A stretch of DNA of 7,216 nucleotides, from assembly GCA_002323895.1 (NCBI GenBank), contig DCQM01000214.1:1-7216 (forward strand), in the 5' to 3' direction. Made by a program: the position numbers and the translations under genes. How positions within the stretch are numbered: the first letter of the stretch is position 1; every line of letters starts with the position of its first letter. Origin of the DNA: Akkermansiaceae bacterium UBA1518 (GTDB lineage: Bacteria; Verrucomicrobiota; Verrucomicrobiia; Verrucomicrobiales; Akkermansiaceae). This document shows positions 5,822 through 7,216 of this stretch, one piece after another. The notes under the pieces are model-generated. The model saw nothing but the letters and a program-made list of their open reading frames with translations. It made no database searches and was not told the DNA's origin.

Positions 5822-7156
5822 ATGAATAAATTTATTATCCTCAATGTTGTTTGGGTTTTCGTTGCAGTAGGCGCCTTTTATCTCGGAAAGAATGATAAAC
5901 CGAACGGTTCTGAAGCGGAGATATCTGATGGAGGTGGCAAGAATCGTTCGAGTCAAAATCGTTCTAGTCAGGTAAGAACTTCTTCATCTGAGGGTGGAAA
6001 AGAAGGGGGCTCCCAAAATGCTAAAACTAATGGATTATCACAGGGAGTGACATTGGCACAATATCAACGGGAGACGGATGCTTTGGTAGCCAATAAGTTG
6101 TTTGCAGATCTTCTTCTCACATTGAAGGCAGAGAACGCACGAGAGGTTTTCGAGGCATTGCTAGAAAAGCGAAAAAACGGTGGTGAGAATGGCGAGCAAA
6201 TGGCGTTTTTTCTGGAGGCTTGGGGAAAGCTTGATGGGGAAGCGGCCCTCGCGGCAGTTGAAGAGCTTGGTGGCGATGGTCGCCGACGGGGGTTTGCTTC
6301 AATTTCTGCGATGAAGGGATGGGCAAGCTCTGATCCAACTGCGGCACGGGCTCATTTAGAAGGTCTTGAAGCTGGGTTTGAAAAAGGAATGTTGGTTCAA
6401 GGAGTTGTAAGCGGGATGGCTTCGGTCGACCCTCAGTTGGCAACAGAGTTTGTTTTGGAAATGGATGAGGCTCGACGGGCAGAGGGTGGAGACGGGGGAG
6501 AGGACCGCTGGAGAGGCTATGCAACTGATCGTCAGATGGAAGCAATTGCGCGTGCTCAGATGCAGCAAGGAATGCCACAGGCGACAGCTTGGGCTGAATC
6601 TCTTCCGGACGGCAGTATTAAATCTTCGGCTTTCGATCGAGTCGCAGAAAATTTTGCTCAGAGTGACCCCGCAGCTGCCGCTGAATGGGTAAAGTCTCAT
6701 GCCGATCAAGAATATGCTGAACGTGCTGTTCGTGAAGTTTCAGAAGAGCTCTCTCGTAAAGATCCAGCAGCAGCTGTCAGTTGGGCGGAAGAGCTTCCTG
6801 AGGCCACGCAAGCAAGTGCAATGCGACAGTCGATTGAGCAATGGACTCGGCAAGATGCAGAGGCTGCCGGACAGTATTTAACGACGATGGAAGAGTCAGC
6901 GAGCCGTGACGCTGCCGTAAGCTCGTTTGCCCGGACCCTTGATCGAGAAGATCCTGTTGTGGCGGCTGAGTGGGCTGCTTCGATTTCTGATGAGGGGACT
7001 CGTAATGAAACACTACAATCAGTTGGCCGGTCATGGGTGCAAACCGATGCAGAGGCAGCGAAAGCCTGGCTTCCCAATAGTGGGCTCTCGGAAGAGGCTC
7101 AAGCCGAGGTGATTGAAAGTGCCGCTCGTGGTGGTGGGCGCAGACCGGGGCGTTAA
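5822..7156 (+). CDS. Membrane-anchored protein of about nine ~34-residue helical repeats, function unknown
   Basis: I do not recognise a named family, although such Ala/Trp-rich repeat proteins are frequent in Verrucomicrobiota. Residues 4-21 form one membrane segment (or uncleaved signal anchor), with the rest predicted outside the inner membrane. Residues about 24-75 are a low-complexity Gly/Ser/Asn/Lys linker holding the doublet NRSSQNRSSQ (41-50). Residues about 76-125 look helical. Residues about 126-435 comprise about nine degenerate repeats with the core [SQK]-D-[PA]-x-A-A-x-x-W-x(4-6)-[LP], followed by a second helix; clear units begin near 280 (SDPAAAAEW), 313 (KDPAAAVSW), 344 (QDAEAAGQY), 376 (EDPVVAAEW) and 408 (TDAEAAKAW). 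This suggests an alpha-solenoid scaffold for protein-protein contacts (inference). The protein ends in a short basic Gly/Arg tail (436-444). A weak AAGAAG lies five bases before the ATG. No catalytic motif is seen. Confidence 0.85.
   Translation: MNKFIILNVVWVFVAVGAFYLGKNDKPNGSEAEISDGGGKNRSSQNRSSQVRTSSSEGGKEGGSQNAKTNGLSQGVTLAQYQRETDALVANKLFADLLLTLKAENAREVFEALLEKRKNGGENGEQMAFFLEAWGKLDGEAALAAVEELGGDGRRRGFASISAMKGWASSDPTAARAHLEGLEAGFEKGMLVQGVVSGMASVDPQLATEFVLEMDEARRAEGGDGGEDRWRGYATDRQMEAIARAQMQQGMPQATAWAESLPDGSIKSSAFDRVAENFAQSDPAAAAEWVKSHADQEYAERAVREVSEELSRKDPAAAVSWAEELPEATQASAMRQSIEQWTRQDAEAAGQYLTTMEESASRDAAVSSFARTLDREDPVVAAEWAASISDEGTRNETLQSVGRSWVQTDAEAAKAWLPNSGLSEEAQAEVIESAARGGGRRPGR
5942..5971 (+). 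repeat. 15-bp tandem duplication encoding NRSSQ twice
   Basis: Two adjacent 15-base units (5942-5956 and 5957-5971) in the linker of the helical-repeat gene match at 13 of 15 positions. Both differences are at third codon positions and are silent, so both copies encode NRSSQ. Confidence 0.8.
6197..7126 (+). repeat. Coding repeat region, about nine units of about 100 bp
   Basis: This stretch encodes the degenerate helical repeats of the plus-strand protein (residues about 126-435). Repetition is clear in the protein (D-P/A-x-A-A-x-x-W about every 32-34 residues in the last five units) but weak in the DNA, so the copies are old. The third unit (about 193-235) is irregular, with a Gly/Asp/Glu-rich insertion EGGDGGED at 221-228. 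Confidence 0.75.
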
Positions 7157-7216
7157 TGTTTTTTGTCCCATCTTTAAAAATAGGGTTTAGGTGGTTTTTC
7201 TAGACTCATGTCTACT

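Noticed and set aside
6117..6578. A 153-codon minus-strand ORF opposite the helical-repeat gene
   Set aside because: It is antisense to the repeat-coding sequence. Its Leu/Pro/Gln-rich composition is what the reverse frame of an Ala/Glu-rich gene gives.
6706..7077. A 123-codon minus-strand ORF rich in Ser/Ala
   Set aside because: It is a shadow of the repeats, with composition explained by the opposite strand.
7157..7216. T-run just after the stop of the helical-repeat gene as a terminator
   Set aside because: No stable stem precedes the T-run at 7158-7163; only 3-bp pairings can be found in the end of the coding region.

Overview
The window looks like a chromosomal segment from a member of the Verrucomicrobiota (class Verrucomicrobiae), possibly a marine lineage. 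The clues are an exported sulfatase with the C-x-A-S-R active-site signature common in PVC bacteria, a large secreted protein built from LamG-like jellyrolls and calcium-binding thrombospondin-3-type repeats with a characteristic C-terminal beta domain, and an Ala/Trp-rich helical-repeat protein of a style common in that phylum. Shine-Dalgarno sequences are weak or absent for most genes. The taxonomic call is an inference from protein style.

The layout is simple. Three genes lie head to tail on the minus strand. In transcription order they are a 768-residue secreted TSP3/LamG protein (5562-3256), a 516-residue membrane protein with an N-terminal TMEM43 (LUMA) family region and a C-terminal TerB-like domain (3115-1565), and an iduronate-2-sulfatase-like sulfatase (1496 to the left edge, missing only its extreme C-terminus). 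The gaps are 140 and 68 bases. A small hairpin follows the LamG gene. On the plus strand, diverging from the LamG gene across a 259-base spacer, is a 444-residue membrane-anchored protein carrying about nine degenerate helical repeats of about 34 residues (5822-7156). The last 60 bases contain no gene.

Three of the four products carry an export or membrane-anchor signal that would place most of the protein outside the cytoplasm. The TMEM43-TerB protein spans the inner membrane, with a predicted large periplasmic domain and a predicted cytoplasmic TerB domain. The sulfatase would desulfate an external glycan or sulfate ester. The LamG/TSP3 protein probably binds glycans or proteins at the cell surface in a calcium-dependent way. 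Nothing in the sequence proves that the genes act together.

The most interesting items are the TMEM43-TerB fusion, a stress/metal-type domain attached to a bacterial relative of a eukaryotic nuclear-envelope protein, and the uncharacterised helical-repeat protein. I found no mobile element, tRNA, rRNA or CRISPR array, and no convincing multi-gene defence system.
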